A DNA stretch of 64,000 bases from Mucilaginibacter ginsenosidivorans (GCF_007971025.1 NZ_CP042436.1:4588001-4652000); one strand, 5' to 3'. Numbered from the stretch's first letter, positions 1 to 9,606 are shown. Notes: generated from the letters alone by a model not told the origin. Numbers and translations are program-made.

Positions 1-3000
1 TATCGTAACGTTTTCTTTTAAGCTCATTGACCGCCTCAAGGCCGTTGTTGGTAACCAGTGCGGTATAGCCCAGTTTAAGCAATATCCGCTCGATCAGTTT
101 TTGATTTACCGGGTTGTCCTCGGCGATGAGAATATCCATTGCGTATTGCTTGCCAAAGCTGGCATCAAGCACATTATTCTGCTGAACATCCTGTGCAACC
201 GTTTCTCTGCGTTCACCGAGCTCGGTGCAAATGCTCTTCAATAATTGATTTTGTTTAACAGGCTTGGTAAGCACGGCCGAGAAAAGACCAGGGTATTTTT
301 TACGGCTCTCGTCGTTGATCGAACTCAGTATGATCACCGGAACGGGACGTGCCGAAGCCTTGATAGCCCGGGCTAAACCGGCGCCGTCCATTTCAGGCAT
401 TTGCATATCGGATATAACCAGCTGAACAGACTTATCAGACGCCAATACCTCCAGGCATTCTTTAGCTGACGAGCAAGTTATTGGTATCAGTTTCCAATGT
501 TCCAGCTGGGCCTTCAGGATAACAAGATTAGTTTTGTTGTCGTCGACAATAAGCACTTTTTTGTCTTGTATATTATCAAAACCCGGCATCAAAATATTCT
601 CGGCCACAGACTTATTGCTTGTTTTGGCGCGAATGGTAAAATTAAACACCGAGCCCTCCCCTAATTTGCTTTCAACCCAAACATTGCCGCCCATCAGCTT
701 AACCAGGCGTTCGCTGATAATAAGGCCAAGACCCGTACCACCATATTTGCGCGTGGTTGATGAATCGACCTGTGAGAAAGGCTTGAACAGGGTTGACAGC
801 TTCTCTTCGGGGATGCCTATACCAGTGTCCTTTACGCTGAACGCTATCTCAATTTCGTCATTTGAAACGGCCTGCGACAGTGAGGCTTTGATAAATACTT
901 CGCCTTTGGATGTAAACTTGATAGCATTATTGATCAGGTTGATGATAACCTGTTTCAGGCGAAGACTATCCCCTATCACAAAACGCGGCAGGTTAAAATC
1001 AACCTGGTATATCAGGTCGAGGTGTTGCTCGGCAGCTTTCTGCGAGAACATGTCCATGATCTCTTCAATGCTTTGGCGGAGGTCGAAATCCTCTTCCTCG
1101 ATATCCATTTTACCCGATTCGATCTTGGAAAAGTCGAGGATATCATTGATGACGTTCATCAGGCTGTCGCCACAATTAATGATAGTCTCGGTATACTCAC
1201 GCTGTTCTTCATTTAGCTTCGTTTCAGCAAGCAGCGAGGCCATCCCTATTACGCCGTTCATCGGCGTACGTATCTCGTGACTCATGGTGGCCAGGAAGAT
1301 ACTTTTCGCCTCGTTTGCCTTATCGGCTTCCTGGCGGGCTTTGTATTCCTGGTTCTTTTGGTCTTCTAATTCTTCTGACTGCGACTGTAATTCTTCATTC
1401 AGCGACTGCAGTTCTTCGGATTGCGACAGCAGCTCTTCATTCACCGCCTGCAATTCTTCCGACTGCGACTGCAACTCCTCGTTCAACGCCTGCAAATTAT
1501 CCGACTGTTCCTGCAGTTCTTCGGCTTGCCGCATTACAACAGCGGTGCGTTCTTTTACCTGTTGCTCGAGACGCGCCTTTTGTTTGATAATGCTGTGAAC
1601 CCGGTAACGGTAGATGCCGTAGATGGAACTTAAAATAAAAAGACCGGTCAGCGTTTCAAACCACCAGGTGAGCCAAAACGGAGGCACCACGGTTACTTTC
1701 AGCGTAAGCACGTTGGGCGACCATTTACCGGCACTATTCTGGCTCTTTACCTTAAATACATATTCCCCGGCGGGTACATTCGTATAAACCGCGGTGTTCT
1801 TATCTTCTACATAATTCCATCCTTTATCAAAAGGCTCTAATATGTAGGCATATTTCTTTTTATCGGGCGACAAATAATCCAGCGAAGCATATTCAAATGA
1901 CAGTACCGACTGATCGTGCGACAGGGTGATGGATTTCGTTTCGGAAATATCTTCTTTTAAAGGGGATTTATCATTGTCGTCGCGGGCCACATCAACGTCC
2001 TTATTAAAGATCTGGAACCTTGTTAATACCAGCGGCGGGTTATATGGGTTGTCAACTATCTGATCGGGGAAAAATGAGTTAAAGCCGTTTACACCACCAA
2101 AGTAGAACGCGCCGGTGCGGCTTTTGAGTGAGCTATGCTGTTTAAACTCATCAGCCTGCAGGCCGTCTTCTGTAGTAAAATTCCTGAACTTCCGGGTAGC
2201 GGGATCGAACATGGACAGGCCATTGTTAGTGCTCACCCAAATGTGCCCTTTATCATCTTCCAAAATAGACTGCACATAATCATTCGGCAGGCCATCTTTA
2301 GTTTTATAGATCGTAAAGTGTTTGGTTTTCAGATCGAAAACATCCAATCCGCCGAGGGTACAAACCCAAATGCGACCCGAATGGTCCTCGTAAATATCGA
2401 ACACCGTGTTGTTGCTGATGCTGTTCCTGTTATCGTCATGCTTAAAGCTTGTGCAGGTATATGTCTTTGTATCGAATAAACATAAGCCGGCATCGTCGGT
2501 GGCCAGCCAAAAATTACCCTTACTGTCGCAAAGCATTGCATTTATGCGGTCGCTGCCCAGGCTTTTTGGATTTGCAGGATCGTTTTTGAAATGCGTAAAA
2601 CTATTCGAGGCAGGGTTGTACAGGTTCAGGCCGTCGCCAAATGTACCCAGCCATATTCTTTTGTCGGGTGTTTGAAGTATGGCGTATACATTGTCGCCGC
2701 TCAGGCTTTTCGGGTCAGCCGGGTCGTGGCGGAAAGAGCGAAAAGTACGGGTTTTAGGGTCCATCACGCTTACGCCATTGCCCCAGGTGCCTATCCATAA
2801 ATTCTTCTGATCGTCCTGCTCGATGTCGAGGACGTTATCGCCGGCTATGCTATTTTTGTTGCCATCCTGGTGCCTGAAGGTAGTAAAACTGTTTTTCTTC
2901 AGGTTGAACAGGTCCATGCCGCCGCCATCCGTACCGATCCATATATTGTAATCATCATCCTCAAAAAGGCTTAGTACAAAGTCGTTTGAAAGGCTGTTCG

Positions 3001-4132
3001 GTAACGAATTATGCTTATAGTGTATAAAGTTACCGGTATTCTTTTTATACAGGTTCAGGCCCCCGCCGTACACTCCTATCCACATATTGCCATGGCGGTC
3101 CTTAGTGATAATATCAACCGAATTACCGGTAAGGCTGGTATTATCGACATCATCGTGCTTATAACTGAAGAATTGTTCCCATGCATAAGTGTATATGCTC
3201 AATCCGCCGTTTTCGGTGCCTATCCACAGGTTGTGGTTGTCGTCTTCGGCAATGCTCTGGATGCTGTTATTGATCAGCGAGTTGCTGTTTTTTGCATCGT
3301 GCATAAAATGCCTGAACGTTTGGGTTTTGGCATCGTAAAGGTTCAGGCCCGTTTCCTGCGTCCCTATCCAGACATGTCCGTCGCTATCTTCGTATATTGC
3401 AGTAACCTTATTGCCCGATAGTGAATTTTTATCGGCGCTGTTATGCTTAAAGCTAACAAAGGAGCCTTTCTGGCGATCGTATAAGCAGAGACCATCGTTA
3501 ACGGTACCTATCCAGACGTTATTGTGACTGTCCCTGGCGATGGTCATTATTTCGTTATCGCTAAGGCTGTTAGGATCATTGGGGTTATTCCGGTAATGTT
3601 TAAATATCCCATTAAAAGGGTCATATACATCAACGCCATCGTGCTGGGTGGATACCCATATCTTTCCGTAATCATCGATGATCACCTTGCTGGTAAAATT
3701 GCTCGAAATACTGTTCAGACTTTTGGGATCGTGCAAAAAACGATGGAAACGATTGGCTTTCCGGTCATATTTGTTCAGGCCCCCTCCTACAGTTGCTATC
3801 CATAGGTTGCCCTGCCTGTCCTCGGCGATATCCTGTACATAGTTATTGGCAATGGATGTAGTATCTTTTACATCATTGCGGAATACGCGGAACTTATAAC
3901 CGTCGTAGCGGTTAAGTCCGTCGGCGGTGCCTATCCATATAAAACCGCGGCTATCCTGCAGTATGCTGTTTGGGTTCAGCTCGGATAAGCCATTCGCAGT
4001 GCCTAAATGAGAAAAATGCAGTTGTTGTGTTTGCGCGAACGAAAACACCGGGGCTGCAAAAAATAAGAGCACTAACCAACACCTCAGCTCCCTCAACACA
4101 GCGGTTCTTATTACATTAACGGCTTTAACCAT
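1..4132 (-). CDS. Hybrid two-component sensor with beta-propeller sensor (5' part, cut by window edge)
   Basis: One-protein two-component system. It starts with ATG at 4132 and stays open to base 2 (1377 codons read), so the C-terminus lies outside the window. A hydrophobic signal (LVLLFFAAPVFSFAQ) is followed by a long run of two-component-regulator propeller repeats, each with WIGT..GL.RYD-like motifs, exporting the sensor to the periplasm. Then come a Y_Y_Y domain (about residues 745-805), one membrane helix near 825, a coiled coil made of four 14-residue units (871-926), HisKA with SHEIRTPMNG (His near 952), a HATPase with GTGLGL, receiver 1 (Asp near 1242) and the start of receiver 2, which ends at the edge in NELKRKRYD. 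Family knowledge: such proteins usually sense extracellular glycans and end in an AraC-type domain, but whether one follows here cannot be seen. Ligand unknown; no SusCD locus lies nearby. Confidence 0.93.
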   Translation of the reverse strand, partial: MVKAVNVIRTAVLRELRCWLVLLFFAAPVFSFAQTQQLHFSHLGTANGLSELNPNSILQDSRGFIWIGTADGLNRYDGYKFRVFRNDVKDTTSIANNYVQDIAEDRQGNLWIATVGGGLNKYDRKANRFHRFLHDPKSLNSISSNFTSKVIIDDYGKIWVSTQHDGVDVYDPFNGIFKHYRNNPNDPNSLSDNEIMTIARDSHNNVWIGTVNDGLCLYDRQKGSFVSFKHNSADKNSLSGNKVTAIYEDSDGHVWIGTQETGLNLYDAKTQTFRHFMHDAKNSNSLINNSIQSIAEDDNHNLWIGTENGGLSIYTYAWEQFFSYKHDDVDNTSLTGNSVDIITKDRHGNMWIGVYGGGLNLYKKNTGNFIHYKHNSLPNSLSNDFVLSLFEDDDYNIWIGTDGGGMDLFNLKKNSFTTFRHQDGNKNSIAGDNVLDIEQDDQKNLWIGTWGNGVSVMDPKTRTFRSFRHDPADPKSLSGDNVYAILQTPDKRIWLGTFGDGLNLYNPASNSFTHFKNDPANPKSLGSDRINAMLCDSKGNFWLATDDAGLCLFDTKTYTCTSFKHDDNRNSISNNTVFDIYEDHSGRIWVCTLGGLDVFDLKTKHFTIYKTKDGLPNDYVQSILEDDKGHIWVSTNNGLSMFDPATRKFRNFTTEDGLQADEFKQHSSLKSRTGAFYFGGVNGFNSFFPDQIVDNPYNPPLVLTRFQIFNKDVDVARDDNDKSPLKEDISETKSITLSHDQSVLSFEYASLDYLSPDKKKYAYILEPFDKGWNYVEDKNTAVYTNVPAGEYVFKVKSQNSAGKWSPNVLTLKVTVVPPFWLTWWFETLTGLFILSSIYGIYRYRVHSIIKQKARLEQQVKERTAVVMRQAEELQEQSDNLQALNEELQSQSEELQAVNEELLSQSEELQSLNEELQSQSEELEDQKNQEYKARQEADKANEAKSIFLATMSHEIRTPMNGVIGMASLLAETKLNEEQREYTETIINCGDSLMNVINDILDFSKIESGKMDIEEEDFDLRQSIEEIMDMFSQKAAEQHLDLIYQVDFNLPRFVIGDSLRLKQVIINLINNAIKFTSKGEVFIKASLSQAVSNDEIEIAFSVKDTGIGIPEEKLSTLFKPFSQVDSSTTRKYGGTGLGLIISERLVKLMGGNVWVESKLGEGSVFNFTIRAKTSNKSVAENILMPGFDNIQDKKVLIVDDNKTNLVILKAQLEHWKLIPITCSSAKECLEVLASDKSVQLVISDMQMPEMDGAGLARAIKASARPVPVIILSSINDESRKKYPGLFSAVLTKPVKQNQLLKSICTELGERRETVAQDVQQNNVLDASFGKQYAMDILIAEDNPVNQKLIERILLKLGYTALVTNNGLEAVNELKRKRYD
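1355..1522 (-). repeat. Four tandem 42-bp units encoding a 14-residue coiled-coil repeat
   Basis: Inside the hybrid sensor, between the membrane helix and HisKA, four consecutive units read EELQEQSDNLQALN, EELQSQSEELQAVN, EELLSQSEELQSLN and EELQSQSEELEDQK. The DNA repeats with a 42-bp period. Coiled coils at this position normally transmit the signal from the membrane to the kinase (family knowledge); unit number sets helix length and could vary between strains (inference). Confidence 0.85.
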
Positions 4133-4286
4133 CACTTTTAATAAAGTTCTAATTATCAGGGGTATTTATCTTCGCATTTGTACGAAATGGAAAAGCTTTT
4201 GGTTATATTGAACGCCCAAATATTTGCTTTGGCTATGCGTACAAATAACACTTTGACGCTCCAAAAAATCATCAAAAAAGTATAAA

Positions 4287-4697
4287 ATGAGTATAATCCA
4301 CGCAAGAAAGGACATTGAGAACCGGGAAGATATCCGCCTGCTTGTTGAAAACTTTTATCGCAAAGTCACCGGTGATGAGATGATCGGGGAGATATTCAGG
4401 GACGTGCTTGTATTCAGATGGGACACCCATATACCTGTGATGATCGATTTTTGGGAATCCGTGCTTTTAGGCGGAACGTCTTATCGTGGAAACGCAATGC
4501 GCGTGCATATCGATCTCGATAAAAAGCACCGGTTATCGCCCGTGCATTTCGAACGATGGAAAAAACTATTCTTTGAAACTATTGACGAGCATTTTGCCGG
4601 CGAAAAAGGAGATGAAGCAAAAAAGAAGACCGAATTAATGGAAACCCTGATGCTGACCAAGATCGATAAGAGCAGGGGCCTCAACTTTATTCAATAA
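4287..4697 (+). CDS. Group III truncated haemoglobin
   Basis: Cytoplasmic haem protein of 136 aa, the normal size of the trHb3 group. Conserved features are Phe23-Tyr24 (helix B, distal Tyr), the FWESVLLG block at 55-62, a YRGN..RVH block with the likely proximal His74, and ERWKKLF carrying Trp91. Family knowledge: trHb3 proteins bind O2 or NO and are linked to nitrosative stress or microaerobic growth. The gene stands alone, divergent from the hybrid sensor gene, and is followed by a 170-bp spacer full of inverted repeats. Identification is by motif and length; the physiological ligand is not shown. Confidence 0.9.
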   Translation: MSIIHARKDIENREDIRLLVENFYRKVTGDEMIGEIFRDVLVFRWDTHIPVMIDFWESVLLGGTSYRGNAMRVHIDLDKKHRLSPVHFERWKKLFFETIDEHFAGEKGDEAKKKTELMETLMLTKIDKSRGLNFIQ

Positions 4698-4712
4698 CCC
4701 ACTTCGTTTTTT

Positions 4713-4750
4713 AGGTATTACTACCTGACCAAATACCGTGTAAACACGGT
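4713..4750. repeat. Two short palindromes downstream of the haemoglobin gene
   Basis: AGGTA (4713-4717) TTAC TACCT (4722-4726) is followed by ACCGTG (4735-4740) TAAA CACGGT (4745-4750). Neither is followed by a T-run, so they look more like operator-type dyads or weak hairpins than a rho-independent terminator. They begin 15 bp after the haemoglobin stop codon. Confidence 0.6.
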
Positions 4751-4758
4751 TGCAAGCG

Positions 4759-4787
4759 TGTTAGCTATATTTTAATTTTAGCTAACA
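4759..4787. repeat. 9-bp perfect inverted repeat
   Basis: TGTTAGCTA (4759-4767) pairs perfectly with TAGCTAACA (4779-4787) across an 11-nt AT-only loop. It directly abuts the next, longer inverted repeat and lies about 80-110 bp upstream of the large membrane-protein gene at 4868. Confidence 0.7.
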
Positions 4788-4841
4788 TACTAATAGTCAA
4801 TATTTTCTTTATTTTTATTTAATAATATTGACTATTAGTAT
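4787..4841. repeat. 18-bp perfect inverted repeat upstream of the Cache/P-loop gene
   Basis: The left arm 4787-4804 (ATACTAATAGTCAATATT) and right arm 4824-4841 are exact reverse complements, separated by a 19-nt T-rich loop. The repeat ends 26 bp before the ATG at 4868. It could be a terminator of the haemoglobin transcript, an operator, or a leader hairpin. No T-run follows the right arm, so a simple intrinsic terminator on the + strand is unlikely. Confidence 0.8.
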
Positions 4842-4867
4842 AGGTAATTGCTTTATCTAAATTGGAT

Positions 4868-7800
4868 ATGGGTAACTTTCTTGCAAAAACTAAGAATCAA
4901 TTAGGTATTATTATTACCGTTATGTTTCTCGTACTGCTGGGTGCGGGTTATTTCTTTGTATACATACCCGCAAATGAAAAAACAGTACAGCAGCGCCGCT
5001 TTACATCGCTGCAAAAAATTGACAGTAATATCCATTCCAGGATAGATAACAGCGGCAATTTCCTGGCGACACAATTGCATTCGTTCGATCACACCCCTGC
5101 TTATAAAGCATTTGTAACCAACTATTCAAAAAAGAATTTTACGCTGCTTTATGATCCGGCCCTGCCATCCGTATCCAATAACAGGGAAAAAAATGATAAG
5201 CGCGACCATGGCCCGGTTATCGATACCGGCGTTGATGTTTTTGTCGACAACAACGCGCAAAACCTGATACTGATCAAAAGCCGGCAGGGCGATACAAATG
5301 CCCGGCTGGGCATCCAGTTTAAATTTAAGCAGTTTGTCCAATCGCTTTTGCCGCATAATGTTTTCGATCAGTACATCGTATTCGCCAACAATAAAAAGCT
5401 TTATGAAACATTCCCTTCGGGACTCACCTACCAGGTACCCGATTCGCTGCTGCAGGTGGTCAACAGGATATCATCGCCTGGTGTGCGGAGCCTGAAAATA
5501 GGAGGCACTGATTATAAGGCCTTTACGCAGCCTGTAAATGTTGGCAACGGCAACGAACTGCTTGTAGTTGGCCTGGTGCTGAACGAGAGCTACCAAAAGG
5601 AAAAAAACCAGCTCCCGCTTGGCGTGGTGCTGTTTCTTTTAACCATAGCGATAGTGATGATAGTTTGCCTGCCCTGGATAAAATTGTATAACATGGGTAA
5701 TAAGGATAAGCTAACGGTGAAGGACGGGATAGAAACTGTATTGGTATCGATGGTGCTGATGTCGTTACTGTTCTTTGTATTTTTTAAATATGGCCCTTAC
5801 CTTAACAATGATAAATTCAAATATAAAAGCGGGTGGTTTTCGGCTAAGAATTACTCGGGGAATGTATTAGCGAGCAAAATATCAGATGCCTTTGAAAATG
5901 AACTAAGGGCCGTTTCAAACCTGCTCGATTCAGCCGATAGCCTTTACAGCAAAAACCAGGTACTTAAAGGCCATGCATGGAAGGATAATTCCGAATATTA
6001 CGCCCTGCTTAAAAAGGCCCCGGAAAAAATTGCCGCAGATCAGCTTTTCTGGATGGATGGCCGGGGAAACGTCATATCGCATTTGACCAATGGCACCCCC
6101 ATACCGGATAGCAGTAATTTTAAGAACCGCGATTATTTTCAAAGAACTAAAAACAGCCAGCCCAACCATATAGGGCAGCCCCAATTTTATGTAGACCAGG
6201 TAGTTTCAAGGGTCACCAATTCTTTCACGTCTGTTGTCGCAAAAAGTTCAAAAAAGGAGAAGGTGGTGGCTATGTCCTTTGCCGCGAAAAGCCTTGATAG
6301 CGTAGTAATGCCGGATGGGTTTCAATTCGCAGTTATTGATGATAAAGGAAATGTGCTGTACCACTCACAAGCCGACCGAAACCTGAACGAGAACCTGGTA
6401 AATGAATTTGGGGAGAAAAGCCAGTTCCTGGCTTGTATCGAAGCAAAATCGGACACCTGCTTTGCTGCCGAATACATGGGCCGTCAAATTAATTTAAAGA
6501 TCAAGCCTTTTAAAAACCTACCCTATTTTATTGTTGTGTTTGAAGATAAGGAATACAATGACACCCGCGATACCGAAGCCTATTTCTTCACCTTTTCGAT
6601 GCTGATATGCCTGCTGATATTTTTGATCATCCAGTTCGGGGTAGTATTTTTTGTATCAGCCAAGCGTTCATTCTTCAAAAAGCAATTATTTGACACCTCG
6701 TGGATAGGGCCAAAGACAGTTTCGCACGAGCAGTACAATATGGGTTCCATCGCCAACCTCATCATCATATTACTGCTGGGTATATGCTATTTCTTCAGTT
6801 CGTTCCTGCTTTACCTGTTTATCCTGCTTATTTCTACCACTTTTTCATCTTTATTGTTAAACGGGCTATTCGCCAGCAAATACCGCGCCTGCAATCTGTA
6901 CCTCTTCAATTTTAAAAAAATAGCCATTGGCTGGTTATGTATTTTTGTTTTGCTGATAAACATTGCCGCCTGGTGGGTAATGGGCTGGTCGCAAAACCTG
7001 TTTTGGCTGGCCGTTTACGAAGCGGCGTTAACCATATTGTATTTTGTTTTCTATTTTTCGGGCTTTAAAGTTTTACACGCTTGCTATAGCATATTATCGT
7101 GGCTGGGGCGCATAACGGTGAGCATAAGAAATTATATTTTCAAGCCCTACCGAAATAATAAATTGCTGCGCATCCCCTGGACCTACACGCATAGTTTTTC
7201 GTTAATGGCCACAACGCGCTTAGTTATTATAAGCGGCATACCGGTGGCTGTATTCTTTATCTACTCCTTTAACTATGAACAGAACCTTGACGCACGTTAC
7301 CGGCAACTGCTTTTTGCCCGGCAGTTAAGCGGCAAGGTATATCACCTGGCAAACAACGGAAAAGACGAGTTAAAAAGGATCAATGAGGGTACTGCATACA
7401 CTTCCGGTGTATATACCGACAATCATTTCATTGATAGAATTTCGGAACCTTCCAGCAAGTACAAAGACAGCATTGCCCGTTACAACAGGGAATCTTATGC
7501 AACCGCCTGGATACTCGACGCTTTCAGAATACATCTGAATAGCGTGGAAGTGAAAAATGACAATATGAATTTAGACTCGACCGGAAGGGAAGCACATTTC
7601 AATTTCCCGCTTTCGCGTGCTTACGTACACAAGTTGCCCACCGCTACACTTTACCACCTGGGCGGCACCGACAAGTATATCCGCCTTAGTTCGAAACACC
7701 TGAGTTACTCGTACCCCGACTGGTACCTGGGCCTGATATTCATTGCTTCCATAGCTGCATTTTATTACGTTATACACAATATTATACGGAAGCTTTTCGC

Positions 7801-8974
7801 CCTGAACCTGCCGTCGATGGGTTCGTGGAGAAACATGGACGATGAGCTGATTAGCGACAGTGTGCTTAACAGCCTTTTATTTATAGTCGGCTCGCCCGGC
7901 TCGGGCAAGCTGACCAAGCTAAAAGAGAAGATCAAGTCCGGGCAATTGTGGGGGCACGATAATCAGCAACTGACATTTGGCAGCGCCACCGAAAAAGGCA
8001 ACGTTTACATAGCCGATATGATACTGATATCGCCGACAGGCGGCGAGAACGACCCTGACTGGAAACGATGCAAAAAAGAGGCAATGAAAGATCATGCCCT
8101 TGTTATCATCAATCATTTTGAATACAATATAAAAGACCTGGCAACCAATAGCATCAAGCTCGACTTCCTGGAAATGCTGATGCACAAAGGCACCAGCAAG
8201 ATCATTATCGTATCCACGGTTCATCCTGTAACCTTCCTTGATTCCTTTAATAATGATAATGCCTTCCTGTCAAAAGATGACAAGGGCCGCATTCCGGAAA
8301 ACGAGCTTGAACGCTGGCACGTATTGTTAGGGCATTTCCGGATAGTTATCGAACCGCTGGTCTGCTCATCTATTCCCGACGATACAAGTGTGTTGAGAAG
8401 AATGGTGATGGAGGAAACGCAGTACAGCCATTTCCTGCACAAAATGCAGCCCATGACCTTGTCGCATATCCCTGCTTCGGAGGCGGAGGGCATTGGCCCG
8501 ATAAGTGATTCCCTGATATTTAAACTACAGTTGACATCGCAATATTTCTATACTTATATATGGCAATCGTTAACCAAGGAAGAGAAGTTTTTGCTTTACG
8601 ACCTGGCCGAGGACGGCCTGGTAAACCCTTATGATGATCATAACCTGACCATGCTTATCTGCAAAGGGCTCATTATTAATCCAAATGGAACGCTTATGCT
8701 TTTCAACAAAGGTTTCCGGAATTTCATCCTTACGGCCATCGGGAACACTGAAGCGAACCGGATAAAAGAGCAGGTGAAAGACAACGGCAGCTGGGGCAGC
8801 CTGAAAACGCCGATGAACCTTGTTATACTAGCCATCCTGTTTTTCCTGCTTTTCTCGCAGCAGGAGGCTTACTCCCGCATCATCACGTATATCACCACCA
8901 TAGGCGCCGGGCTTACAGCTATTTTGAGGATATTCCCGATGCTTAGTAATACCAATACCCAAAAAACCGAATAA
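4868..8974 (+). CDS. Large multi-pass membrane protein: Cache-like sensor plus cytoplasmic P-loop region
   Basis: Protein of 1368 aa; ATG 4868 is preferred over the in-frame TTG at 4862. In order: a helix at about 10-32; an extracytoplasmic region; two helices at about 250-312; a second extracytoplasmic region containing a dCache-like block (NRDYFQRTKNS, then IDDKGNVLYHS); about six more helices (575-800); a third extracytoplasmic loop; another helix; a cytoplasmic part with a Walker A-like GSPGSGKL (1008-1015) and a Walker B-like stretch LVIINHFEYN near 1078-1087 followed by KIIIVSTVHP; a possible winged-helix-like segment; and two C-terminal helices. I do not recognise a characterised family. 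No kinase, cyclase, GGDEF or chemotaxis output domain is visible. The P-loop region resembles AAA/STAND NTPases (inference). It may be a nucleotide-gated membrane sensor, but its function is unknown. Confidence 0.85.
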   Translation: MGNFLAKTKNQLGIIITVMFLVLLGAGYFFVYIPANEKTVQQRRFTSLQKIDSNIHSRIDNSGNFLATQLHSFDHTPAYKAFVTNYSKKNFTLLYDPALPSVSNNREKNDKRDHGPVIDTGVDVFVDNNAQNLILIKSRQGDTNARLGIQFKFKQFVQSLLPHNVFDQYIVFANNKKLYETFPSGLTYQVPDSLLQVVNRISSPGVRSLKIGGTDYKAFTQPVNVGNGNELLVVGLVLNESYQKEKNQLPLGVVLFLLTIAIVMIVCLPWIKLYNMGNKDKLTVKDGIETVLVSMVLMSLLFFVFFKYGPYLNNDKFKYKSGWFSAKNYSGNVLASKISDAFENELRAVSNLLDSADSLYSKNQVLKGHAWKDNSEYYALLKKAPEKIAADQLFWMDGRGNVISHLTNGTPIPDSSNFKNRDYFQRTKNSQPNHIGQPQFYVDQVVSRVTNSFTSVVAKSSKKEKVVAMSFAAKSLDSVVMPDGFQFAVIDDKGNVLYHSQADRNLNENLVNEFGEKSQFLACIEAKSDTCFAAEYMGRQINLKIKPFKNLPYFIVVFEDKEYNDTRDTEAYFFTFSMLICLLIFLIIQFGVVFFVSAKRSFFKKQLFDTSWIGPKTVSHEQYNMGSIANLIIILLLGICYFFSSFLLYLFILLISTTFSSLLLNGLFASKYRACNLYLFNFKKIAIGWLCIFVLLINIAAWWVMGWSQNLFWLAVYEAALTILYFVFYFSGFKVLHACYSILSWLGRITVSIRNYIFKPYRNNKLLRIPWTYTHSFSLMATTRLVIISGIPVAVFFIYSFNYEQNLDARYRQLLFARQLSGKVYHLANNGKDELKRINEGTAYTSGVYTDNHFIDRISEPSSKYKDSIARYNRESYATAWILDAFRIHLNSVEVKNDNMNLDSTGREAHFNFPLSRAYVHKLPTATLYHLGGTDKYIRLSSKHLSYSYPDWYLGLIFIASIAAFYYVIHNIIRKLFALNLPSMGSWRNMDDELISDSVLNSLLFIVGSPGSGKLTKLKEKIKSGQLWGHDNQQLTFGSATEKGNVYIADMILISPTGGENDPDWKRCKKEAMKDHALVIINHFEYNIKDLATNSIKLDFLEMLMHKGTSKIIIVSTVHPVTFLDSFNNDNAFLSKDDKGRIPENELERWHVLLGHFRIVIEPLVCSSIPDDTSVLRRMVMEETQYSHFLHKMQPMTLSHIPASEAEGIGPISDSLIFKLQLTSQYFYTYIWQSLTKEEKFLLYDLAEDGLVNPYDDHNLTMLICKGLIINPNGTLMLFNKGFRNFILTAIGNTEANRIKEQVKDNGSWGSLKTPMNLVILAILFFLLFSQQEAYSRIITYITTIGAGLTAILRIFPMLSNTNTQKTE

Positions 8975-9091
8975 CGGGGCTGTTTTATTTTTTGAACAGG
9001 ATAAAAATGTGATCCGAAATAATGATATTTGGACCGACCCTGACAGGTCAGAATTAACAATATTTTTAAATAAAAAACTTAAACCTTCACA

Positions 9092-9589
9092 ATGAAAAAA
9101 TTGAAATTATTTTTCTTGCCTCTTTGCCTGCTGCTTGTATTTTCGGCCTGTAAAAAGCATTCATCCGACTCAGTTACTGCAACAGGAACTATCACTGCAA
9201 CCATAGATGGGACGCCTCAAACTTTTAATTTTGGTGCAACAGCTCATTTAGACAATACAGCCGGCTTTAACACACTATCTATAATTGGTATAAAAAGCGC
9301 AAGCACTTCCGACTCAATGATAATAGAAGTAACAAGCCAATCGCCTATTGCTGCCGGAACTTATACAGGTGCAAATTCGGAATCGGATATGAGTTATACC
9401 ATAATGACAGGAACACTTGTATATCAATTTGACGGAAATAACGGAGCTTCCAGCAGTAATGTAGTTATCAATTCTATAAGCGCAACCAATGTGCAGGGTA
9501 CCTTCAACGGCACTATTGAACTGATCAATGGCAGCGGACCGGCGTCAAAGACCGTTACAAACGGCAAATTTAATTTGACCATCAAATAA
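9092..9589 (+). CDS. Small secreted lipoprotein, beta-rich (DUF6252-like)
   Basis: 165 aa with a lipoprotein signal ending LLLVFSACKK (lipobox Cys at residue 20), then a Ser/Thr-rich beta-strand domain with GTITATIDGTPQTFNFG near the start and QGTFNGTIEL...VTNGKFNLTIK at the end. This pattern matches small Bacteroidota lipoproteins of the DUF6252 type (recognised by pattern only). The frameshifted gene at 41759-42291 is a relative with the same C-terminal GTF...NGTF layout. It stands alone and converges on the GlxA gene. Function unknown; an outer-membrane or surface location is inferred from the lipobox. Confidence 0.8.
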   Translation: MKKLKLFFLPLCLLLVFSACKKHSSDSVTATGTITATIDGTPQTFNFGATAHLDNTAGFNTLSIIGIKSASTSDSMIIEVTSQSPIAAGTYTGANSESDMSYTIMTGTLVYQFDGNNGASSSNVVINSISATNVQGTFNGTIELINGSGPASKTVTNGKFNLTIK

Positions 9590-9606
9590 GCTCCGGCAAG
9601 CCTTCA

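Noticed and set aside
534..3805. Many plus-strand ORFs of 60-250 codons
   Set aside because: All lie antisense to the long hybrid sensor gene, whose frame is open from 4132 to the window edge with clear domains. Their translations show no family features.
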